A DNA stretch of 64,000 bases from Allantophomopsis cytisporea (GCA_024752435.1 CP103026.1:1488001-1552000); one strand, 5' to 3'. Positions 46,075-58,984 are shown, counted from the first letter of the stretch. Translations and numbers: made by a program. Notes: a model not told the origin generated them from the letters alone.

Positions 46075-46763
46075 ATGAGCGTCTCCATCTTCCGCCGGAT
46101 GATCACATCCACGTTCCTACGCCCATCCACCAGCAGCGCCCGCGCCGTCATCCCAACCCAATCCCAATTCGCCATCTCTACGCCCTCCTCCATCCTCAGC
46201 CAGTCCGTTGCTGCTCGCAGCTTCACGACAACGCCCTCGCTCTCCGCAACGCTCTCACAGGTCGCCAAGGGATGTCGCCACAAGCGCAGAGAGAAGAAGC
46301 CCATCTCGCCCGCGCTCTCTGAGTACAATGCCACGCAGAAGAAGGGCGTCTGCTTGAAGGTCGGCATCACCAAGCCAAAGAAGCCTAACTCTGCCGAGCG
46401 TAAGACTGCTAGGGTTAGATTGAGCACGGGAAGAGTCGTCACGGCGTATATTCCTGGTGAGGGACACAATGTGCAGCAGCATTCTGTGGTGTTGGTTAGA
46501 GGTGGCAGATCGCAGGATTGTCCTGGTGTGAGATATCACTTGGTCAGAGGGGCATTGGATTTGGTGAGTTCTTCTATGAATGTTTCGAGAGAGAGGAGGA
46601 TGTGGGGGCTGAGGAAGAGGGGCGGAGAACGAGGACATGATGGATTGAAGAGGAGACTTTTTGGCCTTGGACGAATGCTAATGTCAAATAGGGTGGTGTT
46701 GGAAACAGAGCTACGAGTCGATCAAAGTACGGAACGAAGAAACCAAAGCCAGCTGCTGTCTAA
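46075..46763 (+). CDS. MRPS12: Mitochondrial small-subunit ribosomal protein uS12m, 186 aa
   Basis: Exons 46075-46563 and 46692-46763, 128-bp intron, phase 0. The first about 60 residues are a Ser/Arg/Thr-rich mitochondrial presequence (MSVSIFRRMITSTFLRP...). The conserved uS12 core follows: CLKVGITKPKKPNSAERKTA with the decoding-centre loop, ARVRLSTGRVVTAYIPGEGHNVQQHS, and PGVRYHLVRGALDLGGVGNR. uS12 sits at the decoding site and sets translational accuracy. ATG 46075 was chosen over in-frame upstream Met codons because it gives the typical presequence and lies next to the core. Confidence 0.95.
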
Positions 46764-47266
46764 GCTCTTGATCACATCGGTTTGAAAGTTGCGACGCGGA
46801 GCAGTGAAGATGGGCGGATGAAGGGAGAAGAGAGGCATTCGGGATATAAAAATCAGGCATTGTAGTATATGGTCTCAGGATGGCGTTGGAAGGATCCCAA
46901 GCATAGCTGTACGGACATTTGGACTAGTATTCTGCCCTCATGCAGGGAAAGTTCGAGTCGATTCACAAATAAAAAAAAGACAAATCAACCACAAAAAGAA
47001 CTTCAAGATCAATGTTGGTTCGGATCGAAAGGGAAAAAAGCCCTTACTCAAAAAATACATTTCCATATATTTGTTTTTGTTTTGTTACAACAAAATTACT
47101 CAAAACAGGTGAGATCTCGCATTCCTAGATTTACACACAAGAAACTTCATGTTGTGAGAGTCCAAATTTGCCCAAAAACGCCCCTTTTGACCTAATTGCC
47201 CGTACCGCATCCTCTACTATGAAAACATGGGTTCCCGGGTAATGCATGATGCTACCTAGTCCCTAT
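46764..47266. other. Convergent intergenic region
   Basis: About 500 bp between the converging uS12m and mannosyltransferase genes. A-rich runs (46970-47050) could carry poly(A) signals. No gene. Confidence 0.4.
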
Positions 47267-48702
47267 CTAACCGTCTTGCTCATTCTCGTAACCATCTGGT
47301 TTCTCAAGGCCGTTAAGCTCGTAAAATCTCGACGTACCTGGAAGATTATAATTAGTTGATGTTGGTATTATTTGGGGGGACAGGGAATATTACAGGAGTA
47401 TCCCTTCCAGTCAAAGTTGTCCTTAGGGTTGCAGTGACACTTAAGGTCCAATCTGGTCTTCTCGCCGGTAGGGCAGTGAGTGAATGGAACGTGGTAGTAG
47501 GCAATGTCGTTGAAGAAATGGATTTCCTCCTTCTTGAGGAGAAGTCCCGCAGCAATGGAGTGAACTGGTGCGTCACCCCATCTCTCGTAGAAGAATCCTC
47601 CGTCCTGGTCCAGAGACTGGAAGAAATCCCTGTATGCCTTAGATCGAAGCCAGTTGAGGTTACCAATCTCGAAGTTGGACCACTATAGTGTGTTAATTCA
47701 GATACTCAGAACCAGGCATGTTGATAGATCAATTGCTTACCATGTGGCAGTGGTTGTAGGTGTCTCCACCATCATCACTGAGGAAATCCATAGAGTTACC
47801 CTCAACAATGTGCTCTGGGTGTGCCTTCATGAATTTCTTGACGCTGTCCCAGAGAGTTGGAATGGTCTCGACATATTCGTACAAGCTAAGCACGAAACTG
47901 TACTTCTTGCCATTATCCGCCATAAACTTGAAGGTATCGTAGTTGATGTCACAGTAGAGCTCAATACTTGGCTCGACACGCCAGTACCACTCGTAGTTCA
48001 ACATGAGTTCCTGCTCGAAGAAGAATCCCGACTCAAATCTGCACATGTGTCTGTAACTGATGGAATCACCGTAAATGATCTTACGCTGCGCCATATCCTC
48101 ACGGACCTTGCGGGCCTTATCCTGATCAATGTGCTCTGGGAAAGACCAGTGCTCCTTCGGGATCTCTCCGTAGTGCGTCTTTCCAGAGACGAGGGCGCTG
48201 GTAATTTTCTTGAACTTGGAATCGAATGGCTTATCGTTCAGGAAGACCCAGTCGTAGTTGAATTTACGGTTGAATCGATCCTCGACCTGGCGAATAGAGC
48301 GAGCAATTTCCCAGAGATCCGAGTTTCGTGCGAGGGTAACGAAGGTTGCGTTCATGCGCTCGCCGGCAACGGTTGCGGGTGGAAGACCGGACTGCGTGTT
48401 TGGAGTGACTGGAGCAGCGGCATCGCTGGTGGTTGAATCTTCCGAATCGCCTGTCGAAGGGGTCTTGGCCCATTGCTTGCCATTATTTAAGAGATCGGTG
48501 GCACTTGGGAGGCGTTGGCTGGATTGCGAGGAAGTAATGAAGTAGATGATACCGAGACCCTATTTGCACGGGGCAATCAGTATCGTAGCCCCCTCAGAAA
48601 GCTCAGAATGCAAGGACTCCCTGCTCTTCTGGGAATTGTCGGAGGACTTACAAATATTGTGAAGAGGATGTATCTCAAATATCTTCCCGTACCAGCTGCC
48701 AT
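47267..48702 (-). CDS. GT15 family alpha-1,2-mannosyltransferase (KRE2/MNT1/KTR type), 409 aa
   Basis: Exons, minus strand: 48702-48652, 48559-47741, 47682-47394, 47337-47267. The first exon codes for only 17 residues; with the start of exon 2 it forms a type II Golgi signal anchor (YLRYILFTIFGLGIIYFI). A Ser/Pro/Thr stem follows. The catalytic domain shows the GT15 signatures RNSDLWEIARSIRQVEDRFN, YDWVFLND, CRFESGFFF, YWRVEPSIELYCDI, NHCHMWSNFEIGNLNW and ERWGDAPVHS. These enzymes add alpha-1,2-mannose from GDP-mannose to O- and N-linked glycans of secreted and cell-wall proteins. The last intron has a weaker donor (GTAATA) but restores the family's YSC-x-SRFY-x-L C-terminus. Confidence 0.92.
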
Positions 48703-50048
48703 TTTCGCGGTGATGGACTGGGACTGTGAGAAGAAAAGGGAGCCCGACAGGTGTTCTTTTGTATGAGTTGACAGTTGGGTCTAAATAGTGGTCGTACGCG
48801 GAGAGGAAGGGTTAAAGCATTAAAATTAGAACGGGCAAGCAGTTCACGCACCACAGCCAGTCAAATCGACAGACGACTACTGAATACGGAGCGAGCATCT
48901 GCCCAGGCACGAAAGTCGCTGATGATAGCGGGGAAAGCACAAGTAATTAACTAGTATAAGGCAAAGGAAGGAAGATGCAGATGATGAGATTTACGAATGC
49001 AGTCAGCATATACGTAGAGGTTTGGATATTCAATATTCATGATTAAATATCAATAACAAATAATCATTGTTCATTGCTTCATTCATTGCTTCATTCATTG
49101 TATTCTTTACCCGTCACTTTACCAACCGCATGCATCTCCTTTTTTTGTTGTATTTCTCTAGACCTCCTCACCCTTTTTCCAAGTGTCGGCAAAGCAAAAC
49201 CAGTGATGAGATATGGGGAGAAGAATGCATTCTACATACATACATAACACACATACTCCGTACTTACGATGACCGTGTACATATCAATAAAAGTCCGCAA
49301 TGCGATGCTGCACGTAAAAACCTTACCTTACAGTACGTACTGCATCGATCAGACAAAAGCCTCTCTACTCTGATGCGTTGCCTATCGGGGACAGCCTCGG
49401 AGGGTGCTACGCAGTACACAGTAGTACCCATCATCCTCCGTCTTTTGTCCTCACTACTACTGTCTGTCTCTCCATGCGCGTGCCTTGCGTGCTTGTGTTG
49501 CGCGGCCTGGTCAACAAACACTCCTGGGCTTGCAAGGGTTATCTGTTCTCGGCTAGATTACTCATATAGGAAAAGTCCATTCCTGCAGCAGAGCCGCATG
49601 GATTCTACCGAACCCCACTACTAACAGCAAGCATCATTTACACCAACGAGGTGAAAGGTAAGGTAGAGTTCATTCACTCACCCTCACGTTCATCAACGGA
49701 GCCTCTTCAAGCTTCCTCAAGCTTCAATAACGTCACGCGCGTGCCACGTGCAACATCAATCCTCCTTCACCTCTTTCTTCTGTCTTCGTAGCAGTTGTCG
49801 CTTTTTGATATCGACTTCTGTGTGAACACACCTTGGACCTGTTCCGCCATCGCGCCTCTTCCCTTTCAACAGCAACGCGCATCAAATCTCTGTGTTCACA
49901 TACCTGAGTACTACTGCGACGAATACACCTGATTCTCAAGCTTACACCAGTCTGATAAGACGCACTATTACATACACTGTCAATCTTCCACCTTGTACTA
50001 ATTAATTGCACCTGATATATATACATTTGCAAGCGACGTTCAACAATC
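48703..50048. other. Intergenic region, divergent promoters of the mannosyltransferase and PAT1 genes
   Basis: 1.35 kb. It holds a short 12-bp-period direct repeat (about 49070-49100). A plus-strand frame at 49067-49624 has irregular composition and is not accepted. Confidence 0.45.
49070..49100. repeat. Short tandem repeat, 12-bp period (ATTGCTTCATTC)
   Basis: Two and a half copies are visible in sequence, in the PAT1/mannosyltransferase promoter interval. Confidence 0.85.
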
Positions 50049-52677
50049 ATGTCGTTCTTCGGCTTCGACTCAACCCTCCCCCGGGATCGCGGTCACAATA
50101 CACAGGCTCCTGGCTTTGCTCAGGCCTCTGATCCTTTCGCTGGTCTGTCGCGACCCGGAAACGATGATGACGCGTGAGTTCCAAAAGTCTACTTCCATCC
50201 AATGTCTTACTGACAAGCTTCTAGCCTTGACTTCGAGGACACTTACGATGGTCTGGGTGATCAGCTCGATGAGACTGACGATGCTTTCAATGATGATACT
50301 TTTGGAGGCAGTGGACCCGCTGCACCAAAACCTGTTGGAAAGGATTTTGATTTCTTTGGTCAGACTTCCAAGGTTGCTGATGCTATCAGTGAGGAGCAGC
50401 TGCGATTCAGCCGTCATCAGCCAGCACCTCGCCAGACTCCAACCACCTCGACCTTCCCATCTCAGTATACTGCAAAGCCTGCTAGAACCGGTTACGAGCG
50501 TTACAAGGAGCCAGATTATGTTCCGGAGCTACAAGCTGATGCGAATCTGTGGGGAACCACCCCAAAGAGATCTCAAGCTCCCGTGGAACCACAATACACT
50601 CAGACTGCTCCGATGAACCCGCCTGCAAGTCGCAAGATGATGAGCTTGGAGGAAGTTGAAGCTGCAATGCGGGCCCAAGCCAAGAGACCTTCTCCACCTC
50701 AACAGACTTCCTTCTCTCAGCCTCCTGGGTTTGCCCACCCCCAGCAGCAGCAACAGCACCATCTGCCGCAGCAATTCCAGCAACATCCGCAAATGTATGC
50801 TCAGAACCCTCAATTTCAGCAGATGGATCCAAGATACGGCTTGCCGCCAGACGAGGTTATGAGACATTCTCCAGCTCCCCAACAGCCAATGCAGATTCTT
50901 ACTCGCCCACCTCCAGCTCAACCATCTCCACAGCACACTACGCCTCCAGAGCAACAACAGCAACAGCCACTGGGTCAGCCAACACAGATCCTGCAGAACC
51001 CTAACCGCTTGTCCGGTGGTATCCCACAGCAGGGTCATCCTGCTATGCAGCAACAGCAGCGTGTCCCACACTCAGCACAGCGCCAAACGGTCCCGGTCAT
51101 TACTCATCCGCAACAGCTTGTTAATCTTTCTGAGGAAGAGCGTGCTCAATTCCTGATGGAAGATGCTAAGCGTGCTAAGCGTAATCACAAGATCTTCTTG
51201 TTATCAAAGGACAATGGCCTCATGACCCCTCAGGACAAGAACTTCATCACTCGTATTCAGTTGCAGCAGCTTGTTACCGCTACTGGAAACCCTAATGAGC
51301 ATGGCACGGACAACGCTTTGGCCGAGGACTTTTATTATCAAGTCCACAACCAGATTCGTGGTGGTCCAAGACAACACCCAAACCAGCCATTGAGCAACTT
51401 TGCCCAGACCTACCTGTTCCAGACTGGAGGTCGTCACGGAAACATGCGTCGTCAAGCTCGTGGTGGTGACAATCACATGCAGCGTATGGAGCAACAGGTT
51501 GCGCGGGCGGTTGAAGCTGCGAAGAATAAGCCCAAGAACAAGCAATTGGTCATCGAGGGTAGTCTTGGTAAGATCTCTTTCAGCAATGCGAAGACTCCAA
51601 AGCCACTACTCAACATCAAGCGTAACGAGAGTGGAAGCGATGTCAACCGACCTGGAAACGCCGCCCGCGCCGCTAGCGACCGCAAGACCCATCAAGCCGG
51701 CGTGAGTGGTAGTGACCGCAAGACCGTTCTTCGTGATATTGAGAACGTATACAATACTTTGATGCAGATGGAAGACCACGACCGCCAAATGCCACCGCCT
51801 ACTACTGATGATATCAACCCAGAGCTTGCTGGCAGACATCAGGATTGGCTGGCCAAGGCTAAGCAGCTCAACAACCAATTGTGGACCGAGTTGAAGGTTC
51901 ATGAGCCAATTGGCGCTACTGCAACTCACCCATTCATTGCATTCCTTTCTTTCAGCAAGGGTAAGAAGGCTATCCCAAGAGTCTTCCGACACATTACTCA
52001 AGAGCAGCGCACCACTATTCTTACCATGATTGTTGTTCATCTCGATCAGCTTGATGTCATTCGTCAGGCACAATTGGCTCCTGGTGAGGTTCAGCTTAAC
52101 TCTCGTATCCGTGAGAACATCGAGCTCTTTTCGCTTGCTGTCATGCCAAGTCTCTTTGCATACCTTAGCGAGGCCCATCTTGATATTGTCACTGGAATTC
52201 TTGGCCTTGTGCTCAGTATCAACATCGACCTTGTAGCTCGTACTAGAATCGGTGTCAGTATGTTGACAATGATACTCAGTCGGGCTGAGCTTATCAAGCA
52301 GGGTGGCGGTGCATCTGAGCAGGAATGGGACCAATGGTATGTGAAATTCCAGAAACCTTCAAGAACTGTGGACTAATCATTAATGTAGGGTCAACACCTA
52401 TAACAACCTCTTCGATGTCCTCGAGGGTACTCTTCCAAACATCTTCCCTGGCACTGTCAACACTGGCGAGGATGTCTATGTCTGGCAGTTCCTTGCCGCG
52501 ATTGGAATCGGTGCCAGTCCAGAACAACAGCAGCGTCTTGTCATGGCTGTGAAGGATCGCGTTATGGAGACTGTTGCACTCGCAAAGACCCTTCCAGCAG
52601 CGATGTCTAGCCAGCGTTTGGCAAATGTTAATCTCTTCATGAGATCTATCGGCCTTGATGTCGAGTTGCTTGCTTAA
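50049..52677 (+). CDS. PAT1: Pat1, deadenylation-dependent mRNA decapping activator, 841 aa
   Basis: Exons 50049-50173, 50225-52336 and 52389-52677; introns 51 and 52 bp. The N-terminus MSFFGFDSTLPRD with acidic, Phe-rich segments (LDFEDTYDGLGDQLD) is the Dhh1-binding region. A long Gln/Pro-rich, disordered, P-body-type stretch spans about residues 170-340. The middle domain includes MTPQDKNFITRIQLQQL and DFYYQVHNQIRGG, and the C-terminal helical repeat starts at about 520 (YNTLMQMEDHDRQMP) and runs to the end. Pat1 bridges the Lsm1-7 ring, Dcp2 and Dhh1 on deadenylated mRNA. Glutamine runs are encoded by CAG/CAA tracts. Confidence 0.94.
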
Positions 52678-53324
52678 ACAACATTATTCTTGTGCGACCT
52701 TCACCAGCACAAATTATTCGACGTGATAATACCCACTTTTGATGGCTATTATGACATCTTCTGTTTTTTATTTGATTATGATAGCATATTCCCGTCTTCT
52801 GCATAGCGGCACATTACGACGGCGATGTACATGCGATTGGATCTTGGGTCATGAGTAAGATGATCGATACCTGGCTTCATGAAATCACAGCATATTTTAA
52901 GGTGGTCTACAGGTTGAATTAGGACTCGACGTTGGTATATGTACTTTTGTCGAGATGAAGTCTTAATGATAGGCAAGTAGGCGGAAATGGTTTACAGTGG
53001 TAGAGCTCTTATAAAAGTAAATGAATCATGAAATAATTTAAGATAAAGCCTGCCTGACTTGATGCATTCTGCTATGATCTCAATCGTAACTTTTCAGATC
53101 GATCGAATTGAGAAGTCAATATTTGTATTATGGTTATTAATGTCGATGATGCATCTCTACCAACAACATGCCCATCGGAACGGAATAAGCTATCTAAGCG
53201 ACCAATCAAAGACTCGCAATAAACATTGACGCTTTGCCGAATCTCCCCTGCGAACTCGCGAAATCAACCTCTTCCATTCCAGCAGTGTATCGACCTCATC
53301 GCTCACGCACGCAATCCAATCACG
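52678..53324. other. Intergenic region
   Basis: AT-rich spacer between two genes on the same strand. It must contain the PAT1 terminator and the Rieske promoter. No gene seen. Confidence 0.4.
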
Positions 53325-54564
53325 ATGGCATCAATCACCAACAGCGCCCGCGTGCTGGCTCGCAATGCCACTCGCTCCTCTCCTCTCACGGCTTCCGTCC
53401 GCGCCCTGAGCTCCCAGAGCAAGCTCAGCGCTGACGCCAGCTTCGAATCGCCCTTCAAGGGCCGCACCTCCCAGATCCCGGACTTCAGCAAATACCGCTC
53501 AAAGTCCGCTACCAGCTCTAACTTGGTCTACCAGTACTTCATGGTGCGTTGATCCCGATTCTAAACCGTGTGGACGAGGCAATTGAGCGAGGCGGTGGAT
53601 GGGTGGTTCCCGGCGGCGACAGGAACACGAACTTTGAGATGCACAATTGTGTGCCCAGCGGAGTGCAATTCGTTCAATGCGCTCGGGATTGTTCTGTCTG
53701 GTCGTTGTCTCGTGGCGGCGTGGCCTCTGAAGCCGATATACGGAGGTTCGGATGTTGAGGATTGGGGCTGACTGTGTACATAGGTCGGCGCAATGGGTGC
53801 TTTGACTGCTGCTGGTGCTAAGGCTACCGTCCAAGGTTCGTAAACGCTCCTCTCACATATCCCGAGAAGTTTTGTGGTCGAATTGTGGTCAATTGGTGGA
53901 ATTGATGGAATATAAGGTCGCAAGGCGGGGCGATGCGCATCGACTCTCGCAACAATTGAGACTCAATTGGCAGCGGCAGTACTGGAAATCGAATTCTGAC
54001 TGACTCTGGGTAGATTTCTTGGTCAACATGTCCGCTTCCGCTGATGTCTTGGCTATGGCTAAGGTCGAGGTCGACCTCTCTGCCATTCCAGAGGGCAAGA
54101 ACGTATGTTACACTACGCTACTCTCCCATTCTGTTGCAGGGCATGTCTCATGGTTTAATACAGGTTATCATCAAGTGGCGTGGAAAGCCAGTCTTCGTCC
54201 GCCACCGTACCGCAGATGAGATCAAGGAGGCCGAGAGCGTCAAGGTTGAGACCTTGAGAGACCCACAGGCCGATGCCGACCGTGTCAAGAAGCCAGAGTG
54301 GTTGGTCATGGTTGGTGAGTTATCCTGTCCCTGTCCCTTTGAAGATGTCGGAAATCAAAACCAAGAAACTAACTATTATCAGGTGTCTGCACACACTTGG
54401 GATGTGTCCCAATTGGTGAGGCTGGTGACTTCGGAGGATGGTTCTGCCCATGCCACGGATCCCATTACGATATCTCGGGCAGAATCCGCAAGGGCCCAGC
54501 TCCTCTCAACCTCGAAATTCCAGAATACGACTTCCCAGAGGACACTGCTCTTGTTATCGGTTAA
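53325..54564 (+). CDS. RIP1: Rieske iron-sulfur subunit of mitochondrial cytochrome bc1 complex, 230 aa
   Basis: Five exons: 53325-53543, 53784-53835, 54014-54102, 54164-54314 and 54383-54564. The introns near the 5' end are unusually long for this window (240 and 178 bp). Residues 1-35 are a mitochondrial presequence, and residues about 65-95 hold the single membrane helix (YFMVGAMGALTAAGAKATVQDFL). The 2Fe-2S cluster is bound by CTHLGC (box 1) and CPCHGSHYD (box 2), both complete. It carries electrons from ubiquinol to cytochrome c1 in complex III. The C-terminus PEDTALVIG matches the family. Exon 2 codes for only 17 residues. Confidence 0.96.
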
Positions 54565-55714
54565 GCGGGTGGTATGTGTGTTGTATAGATGGATTAGATG
54601 GGTGCGGCGTGGGGGTGAGCTTTGGAGCCGATTGTACAAAAGATCGTGGACAACGCATAAGACTTTGTATTATTTGTGTGGTGGCTTGAGTGATGCTGAA
54701 CGAGTGTGTGAGTTGTGTAGCGTGGCGTAAAGTATGCTGCGAGATAGGTGGGTGTATGAGGGTGAGACCGAGGTTTGTACTCCTGTGCAGAGCGATTGTT
54801 GACTTGTACGTTTTCCCCTGTAAGTCTTTGATTATTCAATCCGTGGTTCATACATATATCTCGCATTTCAATCTTCATGTTTAAGCAAGCACCAAAGCAT
54901 CTTAATTCCCACCAATAATCGTGTCCTCGGGCATCCTACCTACATCCACCCCTTACCCGTCCCGGGATATTCATCACTCTCTATCCCCTCATAAACAACC
55001 ACCAACTCTTCACTATCCACTCCTTGCTATCATGGACCTCGACCTCACCATATCCCGCTCAGCGTGCTGTGGGCAGTGCATGCAGCCATACACAAGCCGA
55101 GTACGATCCAAGGAATTGTCTTTCTTCTCTCGCTGATATCTCCTAGAGTACCACTAGATACAACACGTTTCACAGGCTAGTTACTCAAACCAACTCTGAT
55201 TAATCCTCAAGCTCCTTATGTGTATATCATGGTTAGCTTTCATCTCCCCACACGTTTACTAGCACATACGAGCGTCTTCTCTGTTTAAGTGATTCGATTT
55301 CTCCACGCTAGATTCACCTCCGCTGTAACTGCGGTCCCAATCTTTCTAGCTCTTGCCTGTACGTATGTATTACACCTCTGGATAGCTGTACATGGCCACT
55401 ACATCCAGGAGTACTAGGTATCTATATCTTCACCACCACACCTGGTAGGTGATCTCTCCGGAGGTTGTTCTGTTTGTATCAAGTCGAACATTACATTTTC
55501 ATGAAAAGCTGTTCGGATGGCGTACAATGAAGCCGCATCTCACCGCGCCTTTCATAGATGCATGGCGGAGATGTCTTAGAAATACTTGGAAATTCATATA
55601 TATTCATACAGCACATGACAATATCAACATAGTACACACCGATCCTCTAATCTAGCACTCCATTCACCATGTAACGCCATACCAACCCCTACCCAGGAAT
55701 CACACATTCAACCC
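54565..55714. other. Convergent intergenic region
   Basis: 1.15 kb between the 3' ends of RIP1 and TVP38. No frame with coding character. Confidence 0.4.
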
Positions 55715-56863
55715 TCAGGAATCCGCATCCCCCGTCTTCTTACCCGGCCCCGACCCAATATTCGCCTCCTCATCATCGCCCCTCGCAAAAGGGTTCTCAT
55801 CATCATCGGTGAAATCGTCCCTGTAGCCAGGCTCATCATTATCCCACAGGGAGATATCATCCTCGTTCATCGTGTCATCCGGCATCTCCTCGTCGACGTA
55901 CGTGCGTGCGCCCTCGGCATCCTGCCTCTCCCGCTCCTCAATCTCCAGCTCGCGCGCCCGCGCAATCGTCCGTTGGTAGATAATCCAGCCCACCGACGCC
56001 CCCAGCACCGCCCCGCCGATGATGGATGCATAGTTGATCGCCTTCGTCGATGCATCCATCTTGCCACCCGTCTCGGCGATTTTCGCCAGGCGCGAGCCAA
56101 TAAAGACGTGGATCATGAGCTTGGGCGTGGAAATTGCGGTTGCGAGGGCGTACATCAGCGGCTGGACGGTGGGGAAGGTCGACATTGCTGCGTTCGATAG
56201 CGAGTAGGGCAGCGGGCAGAAGCGGATCATGCAGAGGATCTTCAGGCCGTCGTGCTCGAGAGTCAGAGCGAGGGCTTCGAAGCGCTTGTCGTTGCCGACT
56301 AGCTTGTGCACGTATTTCGATAGCACTGTGCGGCTGGCTAGGAAGGATGCCAGAGAACCGACCACCGTCGATGATGCCACGATGTACCACCCGTTTGGAA
56401 ACCCATATACGAAGCCTGCTATCGTCACTGTCGTCGAGTAGCCGATCAGTGGTGGCATGGCCGATATGAATGTCAATGACCACAGAACCATCCATCCAAA
56501 CCGCACCTCTCGCCATCTCTTCGCCCCGGGCGCAAGCCAGCCGAAAATTCGTTCGTTATAGACAAGGAAGAGTATTCCGAGGACGTTGAGAACGACGAAG
56601 GCAGCAACAGCCAGCACGCGCTGTACTGGAGTCATCTTCTTGAATGTCACAATCACTTTGTTCTGCACTTTCGTGAAGGCGGCTATGGCTTGGTCTTTGT
56701 AGGATAGATTGTCATTGACATCTGCAAACCGGTTGACTCGTCTGCTGGACGTTGAGCGCGTTCGTGCCCATGGTGGTCGACTATTGGGGTCTGGAGAGGG
56801 CGAGTTGAGTGGGGATATTGGCAGAGCCAGTGCTCGAGCTGTAGAAGAGTAGTCGGCGGGCAT
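55715..56863 (-). CDS. TVP38: Golgi membrane protein Tvp38 (SNARE-associated/VTT domain), 382 aa
   Basis: Intronless. A Ser/Pro/Arg-rich cytosolic N-terminus (1-75) leads into a first membrane helix (VLAVAAFVVLNVLGILFLVY). The VTT/DedA-type domain follows, with LTFISAMPPLIGYSTTVTIAGFVYGFPNGWYI, SFLASRTV and the hallmark IRFCPLPYSLSNAAMST. A last helix (SIIGGAVLGASVGWIIY) precedes an acidic C-terminal tail. Family members sit in Golgi/TGN membranes with Tvp23/Tvp18, and the related VTT proteins are lipid scramblases. The Tvp38 role in fungi is not defined in detail. The length is slightly greater than yeast Tvp38 because of the tails. Confidence 0.93.
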   Translation of the reverse strand: MPADYSSTARALALPISPLNSPSPDPNSRPPWARTRSTSSRRVNRFADVNDNLSYKDQAIAAFTKVQNKVIVTFKKMTPVQRVLAVAAFVVLNVLGILFLVYNERIFGWLAPGAKRWREVRFGWMVLWSLTFISAMPPLIGYSTTVTIAGFVYGFPNGWYIVASSTVVGSLASFLASRTVLSKYVHKLVGNDKRFEALALTLEHDGLKILCMIRFCPLPYSLSNAAMSTFPTVQPLMYALATAISTPKLMIHVFIGSRLAKIAETGGKMDASTKAINYASIIGGAVLGASVGWIIYQRTIARARELEIEERERQDAEGARTYVDEEMPDDTMNEDDISLWDNDEPGYRDDFTDDDENPFARGDDEEANIGSGPGKKTGDADS

Positions 56864-58553
56864 GGTGGAGGGGTCTTGGAGGGTCCAGTATAGCTCGATT
56901 TGACTCTTTGGAGATCAATGAGATTGATCTGCGGTTTGGGTGAGGAATCGACTCGACGGGACTGCTCGAGGAGCATGGATGGTCGATCGTGTTTGGGACA
57001 AAGATGCCTTGAGCTCAAGTGGGTTCTGAATATTCGTCTGTGCTTACTTTATACGTTTGATAAGCACGACGTCTAGGGAAAGTCGCATGCAGACCGAAGG
57101 ATTGGATGTCTCCCAAAGTGATGGCTGAACAGACAAGAGACTCTATGTTGATGAAGGAGGGCTAGATTTGCGTGGAGATGGATACCTCTGCCAGGTGTCA
57201 GTGGGGATGTGTACTATTGGGCTGACTGCACAGTCGGTTGAGTAAATGCTGTATGAGATCCATCCTCGAACCGTCAGAGCGTACTCTAATCCGCGGCATA
57301 GATTGTATCCGACGTCATGCAGTGTATGTTCCGATTCGCCGACATATCATGTACACCTCAGGCATACATGGGTAGTGTACGTGCCTCACCTAGTACTACG
57401 TAGATCGGCGAATACTTCATATGCGGAGAGTTCGAGAGTCTGCTTACAATCAAGGATTGGCATGTCCAAGATAAATCAAGTAAGTAAACTTTGGAACCCA
57501 TAAAATATCCTCATACTCTATAGAGCTCTTTGCAATACCAAGTAGTCAGTCCAATACTCTACTTCCTCAAATAAGGCTGTTGATTTGTGATTGCATACCA
57601 AGGACATCCGTATGGAGACTCTCCACCTTTGATATCGTATGATTGAGACGATGTGAGGCTTCATCATGCGGCTGAATTCTCATGCAAAGTGAAAAGTACA
57701 GGGGAAACTCAAATGTCATCCATGACAGATGGCCATGCAATTCGGTGAGATAGAAAGGAAACAGCGAAGGCTGAATAGATGAATGAGCGTTGGCATGCAT
57801 ATATTTCATGATATGTACGGCTTGACTGAAGAATGCTGATAACAAAGATGCAACGAATAATTCCCCATGAGGTCAGATGTGCTTCACCTAGCACCGCTTC
57901 ACGTTCATTGATATAATAGCCATTTCGAACGATTGATATATGCGTATATGAATACATATAACTAGTCTATACACATTCAGTATGCGTATATATACAGATG
58001 TATCCATATACAATCAAGTCAAGATACAGCAAGTATAGATAAGGATGTGCATCACCTCAGTTGCCACAACAATGCTATTCTTATAAAGCATGCTGCAAGA
58101 GTACATCATTTTTGCCCGTGTCTTCATCATAAGGCGTCTTCAACATTCAATGTCTTGAAGGAGAGTGAGTGTGAGAGGAGGACTTTATTTACTTTCTTTG
58201 CATTACCCTCCTGACATATGCAGACCCCACACAATGCCACTCACAATGCCTACATACCGAAGTTGAAAGACCCTGCCTGCATTGCACTCTCGTTCATCGC
58301 CCAGTCACTCCTTGTCAGCGAACAAGCTTCTGGAACAACAAGTACTCTTCTTCACTCGGTGTGTGTATGCGTATAGGTTGGATATGTGTGGGGGTTGACG
58401 CAGCGTTTGGTTTGACTGATCTCCTAGTTGATTATCGTCTCATTCACCGAAGAAGTTCATCTTGATGTGTCTTGACTTTGGCTTGATGACTTCAACTCAG
58501 TTGGGTGAGTATACTGCGTGATAAGCAATGAATGTACACAAGGTAAATTAGGG

Positions 58554-58623
58554 TAAGGCAAGGTAAGGTAAGGTAAGGCATGGCAAAGTAAAGCAAAGTA
58601 AAGTAAAGCAAAGTAAAGTAAGC
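58554..58623. repeat. Degenerate pentanucleotide array, 14 units of (T/C)AA(G/A)G
   Basis: Fourteen consecutive five-base units, drifting from TAAGG/CAAGG in the left half to TAAAG/CAAAG in the right half. Confidence 0.9.
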
Positions 58624-58960
58624 AGATACTTAGTTGTGTTAGTACTCAAGACAAGTGAGTATCTATCCATCTTATTGATTCATTTACATTATTCTACAGT
58701 CCCATCCGCGGCCGCTGGTAGTCAAGTGGTTATCGCTCCTCCGCTCCACATGCCCGTTCACCCTCTTGTTCTTGTTCTTCGTCTTATTCTGCTTCTGGCG
58801 CAGCCCGTACACTACCCGACTACCACCAACCAAAGCCCATCAAACCCCACGCTCGTCCGTTCTCTAACAAGACAAGGCTCAACGCTCGCTCCTACTCGAA
58901 TCCCGCACGATAACGCGCTGATCCCATCATCTACACCATCTATATCCCCTTCTCTATCCC

Positions 58961-58984
58961 GACTTCGACTTCGACTTCGACTTC
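58961..58984. repeat. (GACTTC)4 microsatellite
   Basis: Four perfect six-base units in the SMR gene leader region. Confidence 0.95.

Noticed and set aside
47654..48436. 260-codon plus-strand frame over the mannosyltransferase
   Set aside because: Antisense shadow; the GT15 motifs on the minus strand are unambiguous.
49067..49624. 185-codon plus-strand frame in the PAT1 promoter interval
   Set aside because: No usable ATG context, built partly on a simple repeat, and Cys/Ser/Leu-rich noise composition.
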